Positions 7,792 to 16,131 of a DNA stretch of 64,000 nucleotides are shown in pieces; positions within the stretch are counted from its first letter, which is position 1; each line of letters opens with the position of its first letter. The notes under the pieces were generated by a model. The model did not search any database, had not been told where the DNA came from, and saw only the letters and a program-made list of their open reading frames with translations. The stretch lies in assembly GCA_005503085.1 (NCBI GenBank), contig SCOI01000026.1:1-64000 (forward strand). Reading direction: 5' to 3'. The position numbers and the translations under genes were made by a program. The stretch is from Burkholderiales bacterium C2 (GTDB lineage: Bacteria > Pseudomonadota > Gammaproteobacteria > Burkholderiales > Burkholderiaceae_C).

Positions 7792-8649
7792 TCAGGCGCC
7801 GGCCGGGAAGTCGGTCGAGGCGGCCAGCGCTTGCCACTCGGCCGTCTCCTGCTCGACAAAGGCATTCTTGGCGCGGATCGTCTGCAGCGTATCGCTGCCC
7901 AGCGGCAAGCGCAGTGGTGGGCGCGAAGTCTCGACCAGCAGGATCAGGGCCTGGGCCAGGCGCTGCGGATCACCGGGCTGGTTCAGGCTGATGCGCTTGG
8001 CCGCCTCGCGCACCTGGCCGGCACTGGCCGCATAGTCCTCCAACACCTTGGGCGACACGGCCAGCGACTGGCTCTCCAGAAAGTCGGTGCGGAAATAGCC
8101 CGGCTCGACCACCGTGGCATGGATGCCCAGCGGCGTCAGTTCGGCGTGCAGCGCCTCGGTCAGGCCTTCGACCGCAAACTTGGTCGAGCAGTAGACACCG
8201 AAGCCGGCCGCCGACTGGTAGCCGCCCAGCGAGGAGATATTGATCAGATGGCCGCTGCGGCGCGAACGCATGCTTGGCAGCACCGCCCGCGTGACGTTCA
8301 ACAGACCGAACACATTGGTCTCGTAGAGACGCCGCACCTCGTCGCCGTTCGTCTCCTCCACCGCGCCGAGCAGGCCATAGCCGGCGTTGTTGACCAGCAC
8401 ATCGAGGCGGCCGAAATGGGCCAGCGCTGTTTCGACCGCATGGGCGGCATCGGCCTCGCGGGTCACATCCAGCGGCAGGGCCAGCAGCCCGGTCTGGGCA
8501 CCGAAGCGCTGGTGCAGCGCGGCGCTGTCGCGCGCGGTCGCGACGACCGCGTCACCATGGGCCAGCACGGCCTCGACGAGGCGGGCACCGATGCCGCGCG
8601 AGGCGCCGGTGATCATCCAGACACGCTTGAAAGAAGGGGAGGAGCTCAT
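7792..8649 (-). CDS. Short-chain dehydrogenase/reductase (classical SDR)
   Basis: A 285-residue protein with a Rossmann nucleotide motif (MITGASRGIGARL), NNAG at about residues 90-93, the catalytic Ser in NISSLGG and the YxxxK pair in YCSTK. An Arg early in the fold (ATARD) favours NADP. The C-terminal extension (SESQSLAVSPKVLEDYAAS-like region) resembles the many uncharacterised oxidoreductases paired with LysR regulators. It diverges from the LysR gene at 8769, which is its likely regulator. Substrate unknown. Confidence 0.88.
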   Translation of the reverse strand: MSSSPSFKRVWMITGASRGIGARLVEAVLAHGDAVVATARDSAALHQRFGAQTGLLALPLDVTREADAAHAVETALAHFGRLDVLVNNAGYGLLGAVEETNGDEVRRLYETNVFGLLNVTRAVLPSMRSRRSGHLINISSLGGYQSAAGFGVYCSTKFAVEGLTEALHAELTPLGIHATVVEPGYFRTDFLESQSLAVSPKVLEDYAASAGQVREAAKRISLNQPGDPQRLAQALILLVETSRPPLRLPLGSDTLQTIRAKNAFVEQETAEWQALAASTDFPAGA

Positions 8650-8768
8650 GGTCGTTTCCTTGCAGAAAAGTGATGGGGTGAGCTCAATGTAGGTTTTCGA
8701 TTGCGCGCCAACTAGCCCACAATCTCGTCATTGATCCGCAAGTTAATCATGACAATTGGAGGGCTTGC

Positions 8769-9749
8769 ATGGCATTCAACGAACTGCGCGCCGTCGCCAC
8801 CTTCATCAAGGCCGTCGAGCTGGGCAGCCTGCGACAGGCCGCCACATCGCAGGGCATCACGCCGCAAGCGGCCAGCCTGTCGCTGAGCCAGTTGGAAGCG
8901 CATCTGGGGGTGCGGCTGATCCACCGGACGACGCGCAGCCTGAGCCTGACCGAGGAGGGCCGCGCCTTTCTGGAAGCCGCTCAACCGGGTCTGGCGACGC
9001 TGCAACGCGCACTGCATGGCGCGCGGCGCGGCCGCGACGAGATCGCCGGGCCGCTGCGCATCGCGGCGCCGCGCTCCATCATGCTGCCGATGCTGTGGCC
9101 GGTGCTGGAGGAGTTCTGCCGGCGCTACCCCGAGGTCGAGCCCGATGTGCAGCTGGACGATCGCATTGGCAACTGGGTCGAGGACCGCATCGATGTCGGT
9201 TTTCGAGCCGGTAGCCCGCCGGCCGAGGGCGTCGTGGCGCGACGGCTGCTGCCGATCCAGCTGATCGTCTGCGCCGCACCCCGCTATCTGCAGCGCCATG
9301 GCGCGCCGGCCAGCATCGACGAGTTGCTGTCCTCACAGCATCGCTGCAGCGGCTTTCGCCACCCGGCCACCGGCAAGCTGATGAGCTGGGACTTCAAGGT
9401 CGGTGATGAGATTGTTTCGCGCACGATTCCGGCGCGGCTGTGCACCAACGATGTCGAGCTGGAAGAGAAAGCCGTGCTGGCCGGCGAATTCATCGGCCAG
9501 CTGGTCGGCGTCAGCGCCGCGCCGCTGATACGCGCCGGTCTGCTGGTGCCGCTGCTGATCGACCATGTGGCCGAGCACCTGGGCTTGTATGCCTACTACG
9601 GCAGCCGCCTCGCCCAGCCGGCCCGGGTGCGCGCCTTCATCGATCTCGCGGTGGAGCGGGTGGCCGGCAACCGCAGTTTCTTCCTGACGGCGCAGGAACT
9701 GCGCCAGCACGGGGCGGGGCAGAGGCGGCGGTCGAAGAAGCCCGGCTGA
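8769..9749 (+). CDS. LysR family transcriptional regulator
   Basis: A 326-residue LysR-type protein. The N-terminal winged helix reads ELRAVATFIKAVELGSLR with ITPQAASLSLSQLEAHLG and RLIHRTTRSLSLTEEG. The substrate-binding domain spans about residues 90-300. GGAGGG precedes the start. It diverges from the SDR gene over 119 bases; LysR proteins commonly control the divergent gene. The C-terminus ends in a basic tail (GQRRRSKKPG). Confidence 0.9.
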   Translation: MAFNELRAVATFIKAVELGSLRQAATSQGITPQAASLSLSQLEAHLGVRLIHRTTRSLSLTEEGRAFLEAAQPGLATLQRALHGARRGRDEIAGPLRIAAPRSIMLPMLWPVLEEFCRRYPEVEPDVQLDDRIGNWVEDRIDVGFRAGSPPAEGVVARRLLPIQLIVCAAPRYLQRHGAPASIDELLSSQHRCSGFRHPATGKLMSWDFKVGDEIVSRTIPARLCTNDVELEEKAVLAGEFIGQLVGVSAAPLIRAGLLVPLLIDHVAEHLGLYAYYGSRLAQPARVRAFIDLAVERVAGNRSFFLTAQELRQHGAGQRRRSKKPG

Positions 9750-9760
9750 TGCCGACCCAG

Positions 9761-10159
9761 CTACTCGGCCGTGTGGCAGGCCACGCCGAGCTTGTTGCCC
9801 TCGGTGTCGCGGAAATAGGCGCCGTAGTAGTGAGGGTGGTAATCGGGCCGCAGGCCCGGTGGGCCCTCGCAGCGGCCGCCCAGGCGCAGCGCCAGCGCAT
9901 GGGCGGCATCGACGCTGGCTCGATCAGCGGCCAGAAAAGCCGGCATCTGGCCGTTGCCCGGCAGATGGGCCTGGCCGTCATGGGGCCGGCCGATCAGGAA
10001 TAGCGGGCGGCCGTTGGCGCTTCCCGGCGTCTGCCAGCCGGCCCAGGGACGGCCGTGATCGCAAAAGCGCGGCGGCAAGCCCAGGCAGGCCATCAGCGGC
10101 GTGTAGAAGGCCAGAGCGCGTTCGAAGTCGCTGACACCGACAAAGACGTGGGAAAACAT
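9761..10159 (-). CDS. VOC family protein
   Basis: A 132-residue single-module VOC protein starting MFSHVFVGVSDFERALAFY. Candidate metal or substrate residues are His in SHVFVG, the His-rich YHPHYYGAYF strand and Glu in DTEGNKLGVACH. GGGAGC lies upstream of the ATG at 10159. A reading from 10261 adds an unlikely Arg/Pro-rich extension. It sits downstream of the SRPBCC gene on the same strand and converges with LysR. Confidence 0.84.
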   Translation of the reverse strand: MFSHVFVGVSDFERALAFYTPLMACLGLPPRFCDHGRPWAGWQTPGSANGRPLFLIGRPHDGQAHLPGNGQMPAFLAADRASVDAAHALALRLGGRCEGPPGLRPDYHPHYYGAYFRDTEGNKLGVACHTAE

Positions 10160-10203
10160 CGACGAGCTCCCGGTGGCCGAATGGAGGGACGGACCGCTGG
10201 ATG

Positions 10204-10656
10204 CTACTGGCGGATCTCGGGCTCGACGAGTTGGGCCAGCAGGGTCAGCGACTCCTGCCAACCCAGATAGCAGGCCTCGGCCGGAATCTGAGCCGGTATG
10301 CCCTGCTGCTCGATATGAACTTCGGTGCCGCAGAACACCGCCTTCAGCGTCACGGTGGTGCGCATCTCGCCGGGCAGGTTCAGCGCCGCATCGAAGACGG
10401 CTGTATAGCTCAGCCGCTCATGCGGAACCAACTCCAGATAGCGGCCCCCGAAGCCATGGCTTTGCTGGGTCGTCAGATTGGTGAAGGACATGCGGTAGCT
10501 GCCGCCGACCCGCGGATCCATCTCGTGGACCGTGCCGGTGAAGCCATGCGGGGGCAGCCATTTGCTGAACGCCGCCGCATCGAGGAAGGCGCGGTAGATG
10601 CGCTCGGCCGGCGCGCGCAGCACACGGTGCAGACGGATGGTGGTGGTCGTGCTCAT
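10204..10656 (-). CDS. SRPBCC / AHSA1-like protein
   Basis: A 150-residue protein from the ATG at 10656. A TTG three codons upstream is in frame but less likely. It has the AHSA1/START-like pattern HRVLRAPAERIYRAFLDAAAFSKWLPP, then GGSYRMSF and a final helix GWQESLTLLAQLVEPE. Such proteins bind hydrophobic ligands and are often run with TetR regulators, as here (the TetR gene ends 46 bases upstream on the same strand). Function unknown. Confidence 0.84.
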   Translation of the reverse strand: MSTTTTIRLHRVLRAPAERIYRAFLDAAAFSKWLPPHGFTGTVHEMDPRVGGSYRMSFTNLTTQQSHGFGGRYLELVPHERLSYTAVFDAALNLPGEMRTTVTLKAVFCGTEVHIEQQGIPAQIPAEACYLGWQESLTLLAQLVEPEIRQ

Positions 10657-10701
10657 GGCGATCAAACCTTTCTGGCTTGGGGGTTCGGAGCGGGGCTCGG
10701 T

Positions 10702-11376
10702 TCAGGCGCCGGCGCGCGCTGCGGCCAGCAGGGCTTGCAGCGCACCGAGCAGCACATCGGTGGCCTCATCGGCACTGAGCAGGGCCGAGCTGACGAAGGC
10801 GCCGTTGACCAGCAGCGCCAGCTGGGCGGCCAGCGGGTCGGGGCGCGCCACGCCCAGCCGCCGGGCGATGTCCTGCAGCCGACCGCGCAGCGCCAGCATA
10901 TGGCGCTGCGCGACCTGGCGGGCCGGGTGATCCTGCTCGGCGAATTCGGCGGCCACATTGATCTGCGGGCAGCCGCGGTAATTGGCGCGGGCCAGGCGTT
11001 CGCCGATCCAGCGCATATGGGCGGCCAGCTCGCCGGCGGGGTCGTCGGCATGCTGCGCGGCCACGCTGTCCCACAACGCCCAGAACTCCAGATCCTCGCG
11101 CTCCAGGAAGGCGACGATCAGATCGTCCTTGGTGGGGAAATAGCGGTACAGGCTGGTCTTGGCCACCGCCGCCTCCTGCACGACCAGATCGACACCGACG
11201 GCACGCACGCCGCGCTGATAGAACAGCGTGGACGCGGTGTCGAGGATGCGGTCGCGCACATCCGGCACCGGCTCGATGGCGACACCGCCTGGGGCCTTCG
11301 CCGCACGTTTGACGGCCGCACCGGCCATGGGATTTCGCGGGGGACGGGGGGTTGTTGTGCTGCGCATGCTTGACAT
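10702..11376 (-). CDS. TetR/AcrR family transcriptional regulator
   Basis: Up to 224 residues; a start at 11367 would be three codons shorter. After a Pro/Arg-rich leader, the TetR helix-turn-helix occupies about residues 40-90 (RDRILDTASTLFYQRGVRAVGVD, then KTSLYRYFPTKDDLIVAFL). The C-terminal ligand domain includes GCPQINVAAEF. One of two palindromic operators lies 3-18 bases upstream of its ATG, where it would block its own translation start region and promoter, so autoregulation is likely. It diverges from the saccharopine-dehydrogenase-like gene. Confidence 0.89.
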   Translation of the reverse strand: MSSMRSTTTPRPPRNPMAGAAVKRAAKAPGGVAIEPVPDVRDRILDTASTLFYQRGVRAVGVDLVVQEAAVAKTSLYRYFPTKDDLIVAFLEREDLEFWALWDSVAAQHADDPAGELAAHMRWIGERLARANYRGCPQINVAAEFAEQDHPARQVAQRHMLALRGRLQDIARRLGVARPDPLAAQLALLVNGAFVSSALLSADEATDVLLGALQALLAAARAGA

Positions 11377-11378
11377 GA

Positions 11379-11419
11379 TACAGACCTGTCTGTAATCATT
11401 GAAGAACAGACAGGTCTGT
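11379..11419. promoter_or_regulatory. Two mirrored TetR-type operators
   Basis: A 16-base perfect palindrome with a 2-base spacer (TACAGAC-CT-GTCTGTA) occupies 11379-11394. A second palindrome, ACAGAC-AG-GTCTGT, occupies 11406-11419. The 14-base core of the second is the exact reverse complement of the first. Their centres are 26 bases apart, about two and a half helical turns. They fill the gap between the divergent tetR and oxidoreductase genes and are the obvious binding sites for the TetR protein. Confidence 0.8.
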
Positions 11420-11437
11420 ATCTATTGAAAGGTCATC

Positions 11438-12508
11438 ATGCAAACATCCACCAGCAATCCCTCTTCCGCCACCGCCATCGCCGTCTACGGTGCCAGCGGC
11501 ACTACCGGTCGTTTCGTCGTCGATGAAGCCCTGCGCTGCGGGCTGAACGTGGTCGCGGTCGGCCGCAATGCCGCGCGGCTGGCGGAGATGTTTGCGTCGG
11601 CGGCCGTGACCCACCGGGTCGCAGCGCTCGACGACGCCGCCAGTCTTGAACAGGCTTTTGCCGGCTGCGCCGTGGTGATCAACTGCGTCGGGCCCTTTCT
11701 CGACACCGCCGCACCGGTGGCCCGGGCCGCATTGCGCGCCGGCTGCCACTACATCGACGTGACGGCCGAACAGGGCAGCGCCCAGGCTAGCTTTGCCGAG
11801 CTCGATGCACCGGCGCGCGCCGCCGGCCGGGTCGTGATCCCGGCGGCCGGCTTCTATGGCGGCCTGGCCGACCTGCTGGCCAGCGCGATGGCCTCGGCCG
11901 GCGCGATCGATGAGATCACGGTGGCGATAGGGCTTGACCGCTGGTGGCCCACCCATGGCACGCGCGAGACCGGCGAGCGCAACAAGCTGCCCCGCCTGGT
12001 GGTCAAGCAAGGCCGGCTTGCGCCGCTGGTGCCGGCGGCCGAGCCACAGGACTGGCGCTTCGGGGCGCCGCTGGGCCGCTTGCCCATGGTCGAGCTGCCG
12101 TTCAGCGAGATCATCACGCTCAGCCATCATCTGGAGATCGGTGCGATCCGCTCCCTGCTCAACCGCTCGGCGCTAGAGGACATCCGCGATGCCACGACGC
12201 CGCCGCCCACCGCGGTGGACGACAGCGGCCGCTCGGCCCAGCGCTTCGAGCTGCAGCTGGAGCTGCTGCAGGGCGGTATCAGCAAGAAGGCCGGCGTGCG
12301 CGGGCAGGACATCTATGCCGTGACCGCCCCCATCGTCATCGAAGCGGCCCGGCGCCTGCTGGCGCCCTCGTATCGGCACAGCGGCGCGCTGGCGCTGGCC
12401 GAGGCGGTGGATCCGGCGGACATGCTGCGCGCCCTGCACGCGCAGCGGGCGCTGGAAGTGTTCGGGCAGGTGGGGGCCGGCGACGCTGCCGACCTCTTCA
12501 GGCCGTGA
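11438..12508 (+). CDS. Saccharopine-dehydrogenase-like NAD(P)-binding protein
   Basis: A 356-residue protein with an N-terminal Rossmann motif (AVYGASGTTGRFVVDEA) and the family landmarks VVINCVGPFLDTAAPVA, CHYIDVTAEQG and PAAGFYGGLADLLA. Members of this group are putative oxidoreductases or trans-acting enoyl-reductase-like proteins, with no assured lysine-pathway role. It is probably the main target of the TetR protein encoded divergently. Its last 11 bases overlap the end of the convergent cupin gene. Confidence 0.83.
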   Translation: MQTSTSNPSSATAIAVYGASGTTGRFVVDEALRCGLNVVAVGRNAARLAEMFASAAVTHRVAALDDAASLEQAFAGCAVVINCVGPFLDTAAPVARAALRAGCHYIDVTAEQGSAQASFAELDAPARAAGRVVIPAAGFYGGLADLLASAMASAGAIDEITVAIGLDRWWPTHGTRETGERNKLPRLVVKQGRLAPLVPAAEPQDWRFGAPLGRLPMVELPFSEIITLSHHLEIGAIRSLLNRSALEDIRDATTPPPTAVDDSGRSAQRFELQLELLQGGISKKAGVRGQDIYAVTAPIVIEAARRLLAPSYRHSGALALAEAVDPADMLRALHAQRALEVFGQVGAGDAADLFRP

Positions 12509-12854
12509 CCCAGACCTTGCGCACGGTCTCCAGGGTGCGCCAGGTGCCGGTGTAGCCGGGCTTCATGATGAAGCAGTCGCCGGCCTTGTAGATGACCGGC
12601 GGGTGGCCGTCCTCGGTGATCTCGACCCGGCCGGACAGGATCAGGCAGAACTCCCAGGTTTCGCCCTTGATCGAACGGTTGACGCCCGGCGTGGCCTCGA
12701 ACACGCCGGCGCGCACCTTGCCGTCCTTGGCGCTGTCGACATCCCAGCTGCGGCAGACGATATCGCCCTCGATGACACGGTCGGCCGGCGGCCGGTATTC
12801 ATGCGCCTCGCCGAGTTGGTCGAAGTTGAAGGGAACGAGCAGATGGTTTGACAT
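12498..12854 (-). CDS. Cupin domain protein (DUF861-like)
   Basis: A 118-residue single-cupin protein. The cupin strands read GETWEFCLILSGRVEITEDG and AGDCFIMKPGYTGTWRTLE, with the Glu of motif 1 present but His residues largely missing. This resembles the DUF861/(S)-ureidoglycine-aminohydrolase-like group and the C-terminal KVWVT ending common in it. It is a small beta-barrel of unknown substrate. ATG at 12854. Confidence 0.85.
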   Translation of the reverse strand: MSNHLLVPFNFDQLGEAHEYRPPADRVIEGDIVCRSWDVDSAKDGKVRAGVFEATPGVNRSIKGETWEFCLILSGRVEITEDGHPPVIYKAGDCFIMKPGYTGTWRTLETVRKVWVTA

Positions 12855-13009
12855 GAAGGACGGCGGCTCTTGGCCAAGGGTCAGCGGAGACCTTCATGCT
12901 ATGCAGAGACCGTCCTCGGTCGCTGCCGAAGTCGGTGCCCGCGACGGTGGCATCTGCGTGATTGGCGTGGGCTGGCAGTGCATTGTTCTGCGGCGGCACA
13001 GACGGGCCT

Positions 13010-13477
13010 CTACTTCTTGGGCCGCCGCGCCGTAGCCAATGGTTTCACCGCAGCGACCGCCTCCCAAGGATTGAGCAGCGCCACTCCTTGCAGCAACTCG
13101 AAGTCCGCGACATTGCGCGTGACGACATTCATGCCATGGACAAGGGCGGTCGCGGCAATCAAGGCATCGCGCTCGGATCGGCGGTCGGGCACATGCAGGC
13201 GGGCGCAACGCTGCGCCACCGCCAGATCAACCGCCAGCACTCGTCCTGCAAAAGCCGGCAAGACCTGTCCCTCCAGCCAGGCTCGCAGCAGCGCCCCCTG
13301 CGCGGCGTCGCGTCGCTCGATCTGCAGCACGCCTATTTCCAGCTCAAGCACCGTGATCGCCGAGATGAACAGACTGCCGGCCGGCACGCCGGCGGCCCAG
13401 CTCAGCACATGCTTGTCGGCCTTGCCTGACTTGGCCTTGCGCAGCTCGGAGACAACGTTGGTGTCGAGAACAAACAT
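13010..13477 (-). CDS. VapC/FitB-type PIN-domain toxin (predicted endoribonuclease)
   Basis: A 155-residue PIN protein with the catalytic acids in place: Asp in VLDTNVVSEL (D5), Glu in TVLELEIGV, Asp in RRSERDALIAATAL and Asp in TRNVADFE. This is the normal VapC pattern, so it should be an active Mg-dependent RNase. Its ATG overlaps the antitoxin stop (ATGA), so toxin translation depends on antitoxin translation. A short Lys/Arg-rich tail (ATARRPKK) follows. Confidence 0.9.
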   Translation of the reverse strand: MFVLDTNVVSELRKAKSGKADKHVLSWAAGVPAGSLFISAITVLELEIGVLQIERRDAAQGALLRAWLEGQVLPAFAGRVLAVDLAVAQRCARLHVPDRRSERDALIAATALVHGMNVVTRNVADFELLQGVALLNPWEAVAAVKPLATARRPKK

Positions 13478-13749
13478 CAGGTGGACAGCTCGGCCGGGCG
13501 AAACAGCTCGCCGGCACGCGGCGGATCGAAGGACAGATCCTCAGCACCCGCCACCTCGGGCATCGCCAGCATGTCGACGATGCTGCTGGCGTCCGGTCCG
13601 CCGACCAACTGCCGGTAATGCTGGATGCTCAGCAGCACATGGGCGGGTCGACCTCGGTCGGTGATAAAGACCGGGCCCTGCTTCGCCGCCTTCTTGGCGG
13701 CGCTGGAGTCCTGGTTGAACTCGCGGCTGGAGAGGGTGGTGGTGGTCAT
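13477..13749 (-). CDS. Phd/YefM family antitoxin
   Basis: A 90-residue protein with the Phd/YefM N-terminal DNA-binding fold (SSREFNQDSSAAKKAAKQGPVFITDRGRP, shown in parts: REFNQD, GPVFITDRG, HVLLSIQHYRQL). The acidic/proline C-terminal segment (LSFDPPRAGELFRPAEL) is the expected toxin-wrapping tail. It is first in the toxin-antitoxin operon and likely represses it. The intergenic DNA upstream contains GTAGTTACGTTTCTACATTTA-like AT-rich sequence suitable for the operator. Confidence 0.88.
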   Translation of the reverse strand: MTTTTLSSREFNQDSSAAKKAAKQGPVFITDRGRPAHVLLSIQHYRQLVGGPDASSIVDMLAMPEVAGAEDLSFDPPRAGELFRPAELST

Positions 13750-13913
13750 GACAGCTCCTCAGGCGACATCTCCACATTGTAGTTACGTTTCTACATTTAT
13801 GCAGCCACCCGAGGACAGGGCGGCCCGCCGGCCTCTTGTGTTCCACTCCCCAAGTGCTCGATACAAAAACTCTCCCCACCCCCGCGCCGGCCGCCCAACT
13901 CCCGCCGGCCACG

Positions 13914-16115
13914 ATGCAACTCCCGAACCCGCGCCATGCGGCCCGCCTGCCGGCCGACATCGATCCCGAGCAATGGCAGCGCATCCGCCAGGCGGCCTAT
14001 CAGCTGCCGCAGGTACTGACACCTGGTGATTTCGATGGCGAGACCGGCCATGAGGATCAGCTCGACAAGCTGGGCCTGATCCAGATCCAGAAGGCCACCA
14101 AGGCCAGCAGCGGTGCGCGGCCCAGCCGCTGGATCGCGCCACGCCTGATCGCCTCAGCGCTGGCCCATCTCGATGTGGTCGGCACCGCGCCGACGGTGCG
14201 CGCGCTGATGCAGCAGCGCACGGCCCAGATCGAGACCGCGCTAGGCCTGAGCCGAGAAGGCCAGCGCTGGAGCCGGCTGTGCAAGCTGGTGCTCAAGCTC
14301 GCCGAGCCGGGCTGGCAGATCCCTGTCAGCTACCGCGCCGAAGTCGCCGATGACGCGCCGATCTGGGACTTCTACCGCAGCGGCGATCTGCATGCGCTGA
14401 AGGCCGCGATCGGCCAGATGCCGGCCTACGCCCATGCGGCCGAGCTGCAAGCGCATCTGGAGAATCTTTATCTGCGCAGCGAGTCGGGCCACCCGGAACA
14501 CCTGGACACGCTGCTGCCGCGCCTGCAGTCGGAGTGCGCGACGCCGCAGTCCTTCGAGACCCTGAAAGCCGGCTGCACGCGGGCCCAGGACCGCTGGGAA
14601 CATCGCGTTGCCGAGCTCAATGCGCTGGCCGGCCTGAACCAGGACCTGGCCTTCCAGGGCTATCCCGACACCTTCGACATCGCGCGGCGCATGCAGCGCA
14701 CCGTGACCCTCTATGTCGGCGCGCCGAACAGCGGCAAGACCTATGCGGCCTTCGAGCGCCTGGCCCAGGCCCAGCAGGGCGCCTATCTGGCGCCGCTGCG
14801 CCTGCTGGCGCTGGAAGGGCGCGACCGGCTGGTGGGTCGCGGCGTGCCCTGCTCGCTGCTGACCGGCGAGGAGAACGTGCCGGCCGAGAATTCGCGCGTG
14901 GTCTCCAGCACCATCGAGATGGTCAACACCAACAAGCCCATTGACGTCGCGGTGATCGATGAGGCGCAGATGCTGTTCGATCTGTACCGCGGCTGGGCCT
15001 GGACCCAGGCCATCGTCGCGGTGCCGGCCAATGAGCTGATCATCATCTGCAGCGCCTATGCGGTGCCGGCCATCGAAAGCCTCTTGGGCCTGTGCGGCGA
15101 GCGCTGCACGGTGCGCCATTTCGAGCGCAAGCAAGAGGTGCAGCTGTTGCCGGCGCCGGTGCCGATCGCGGCGCTCAAACATGGCGACGCGGTCGTGGCC
15201 TTCAGCCGCCGCGAGGTGCTGATGCTGCGCGACCAGATCGGTGCGGCCGGTCATCCGGTCTCGGTGATCTACGGCGCACTGCCGCCCGAGGTGCGACGCC
15301 GCGAAGCCGAGCGCTTTGCCAATGGCGCGACCCATATCCTGGTGGCCACCGATGCGATCGGCATGGGGCTGAACCTGCCGATCCGCCGCGTGCTGTTCAG
15401 CACGATGACGAAGTTCGATGGCCAGGGCGACCGCACGCTGGAGGTCACCGAGGTGCACCAGATCGCCGGCCGGGCCGGGCGTTACGGCATGCATGACGAG
15501 GGCTTTGTCGGCGTGCTGCGCGAGGCCGAGCCGACGGCGGCGCGCACGCTGAAGGAGCTGCTGCCCAAGAGCCCGCGCGCGCCGCGCGACTTCAAGGCCG
15601 CAGTGGCGCCGAACTGGTGGCATATCGACACCATCGCGCAGCGCCTGGGACTGAAGAAGCTGCATGCGGTGCTGATGGTCTTCATGGACCAGCTGCTGCT
15701 GGACAACGCTCACTTCGAGGTGGCCGAGCTGGAGCAGATGCTGGCGCTGGCCGAGCAGCTGGACCGCGCGGCCGGCGGCCTGCCGCTGAAGGCCCGCTTC
15801 ATCTATGCGCAGGCGCCGGTGGACAGCCGCACCGACAGCCAGGTGCAGGAGTATCTGGACTGGGCCAGCCGCCACGCGCTGACCGGCACGGTCGGCGCGC
15901 CCTGGTTCCTCGACGATGTCGACGAGCACAGCCGGCTCGACCGCATGGAACAGGCGCTGCGCTCCTGCACGCTGTGGCTGTGGCTGGACCTGCGCTTCCC
16001 GGGCGTCTACGGCCATGTGGCGGCCGTCGGCGATCTGCGCAGCCGGCTCAACGACGGCATCGAGCGCCATCTGAAGGGCAAGAAGCCGCTGTGGCAGACG
16101 CGCGGCCGGCGCTGA
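13914..16115 (+). CDS. SUV3-like superfamily-2 RNA helicase
   Basis: About 733 residues from the ATG at 13914; TTG 13836 and GTG 13854 are possible earlier starts. Helicase motifs are close to those of mitochondrial SUV3: Walker A GAPNSGKTYAAFERL (about residue 269), CSLLTGEE, STIEMV, motif II AVIDEAQM (about 348), motif V ATDAIGMGLNLPIRR (about 477) and motif VI QIAGRAGRYG (about 516). SUV3 unwinds RNA in the mitochondrial degradosome and is thought to derive from bacteria. An N-terminal region (1-260) and a C-terminal helical region (570-733) flank the core. It is unlike the usual DEAD-box or RecG helicases. The role in this bacterium is unknown; RNA turnover is the natural guess. Confidence 0.85.
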   Translation: MQLPNPRHAARLPADIDPEQWQRIRQAAYQLPQVLTPGDFDGETGHEDQLDKLGLIQIQKATKASSGARPSRWIAPRLIASALAHLDVVGTAPTVRALMQQRTAQIETALGLSREGQRWSRLCKLVLKLAEPGWQIPVSYRAEVADDAPIWDFYRSGDLHALKAAIGQMPAYAHAAELQAHLENLYLRSESGHPEHLDTLLPRLQSECATPQSFETLKAGCTRAQDRWEHRVAELNALAGLNQDLAFQGYPDTFDIARRMQRTVTLYVGAPNSGKTYAAFERLAQAQQGAYLAPLRLLALEGRDRLVGRGVPCSLLTGEENVPAENSRVVSSTIEMVNTNKPIDVAVIDEAQMLFDLYRGWAWTQAIVAVPANELIIICSAYAVPAIESLLGLCGERCTVRHFERKQEVQLLPAPVPIAALKHGDAVVAFSRREVLMLRDQIGAAGHPVSVIYGALPPEVRRREAERFANGATHILVATDAIGMGLNLPIRRVLFSTMTKFDGQGDRTLEVTEVHQIAGRAGRYGMHDEGFVGVLREAEPTAARTLKELLPKSPRAPRDFKAAVAPNWWHIDTIAQRLGLKKLHAVLMVFMDQLLLDNAHFEVAELEQMLALAEQLDRAAGGLPLKARFIYAQAPVDSRTDSQVQEYLDWASRHALTGTVGAPWFLDDVDEHSRLDRMEQALRSCTLWLWLDLRFPGVYGHVAAVGDLRSRLNDGIERHLKGKKPLWQTRGRR

Positions 16116-16131
16116 CAAACAGGAGCATGGA

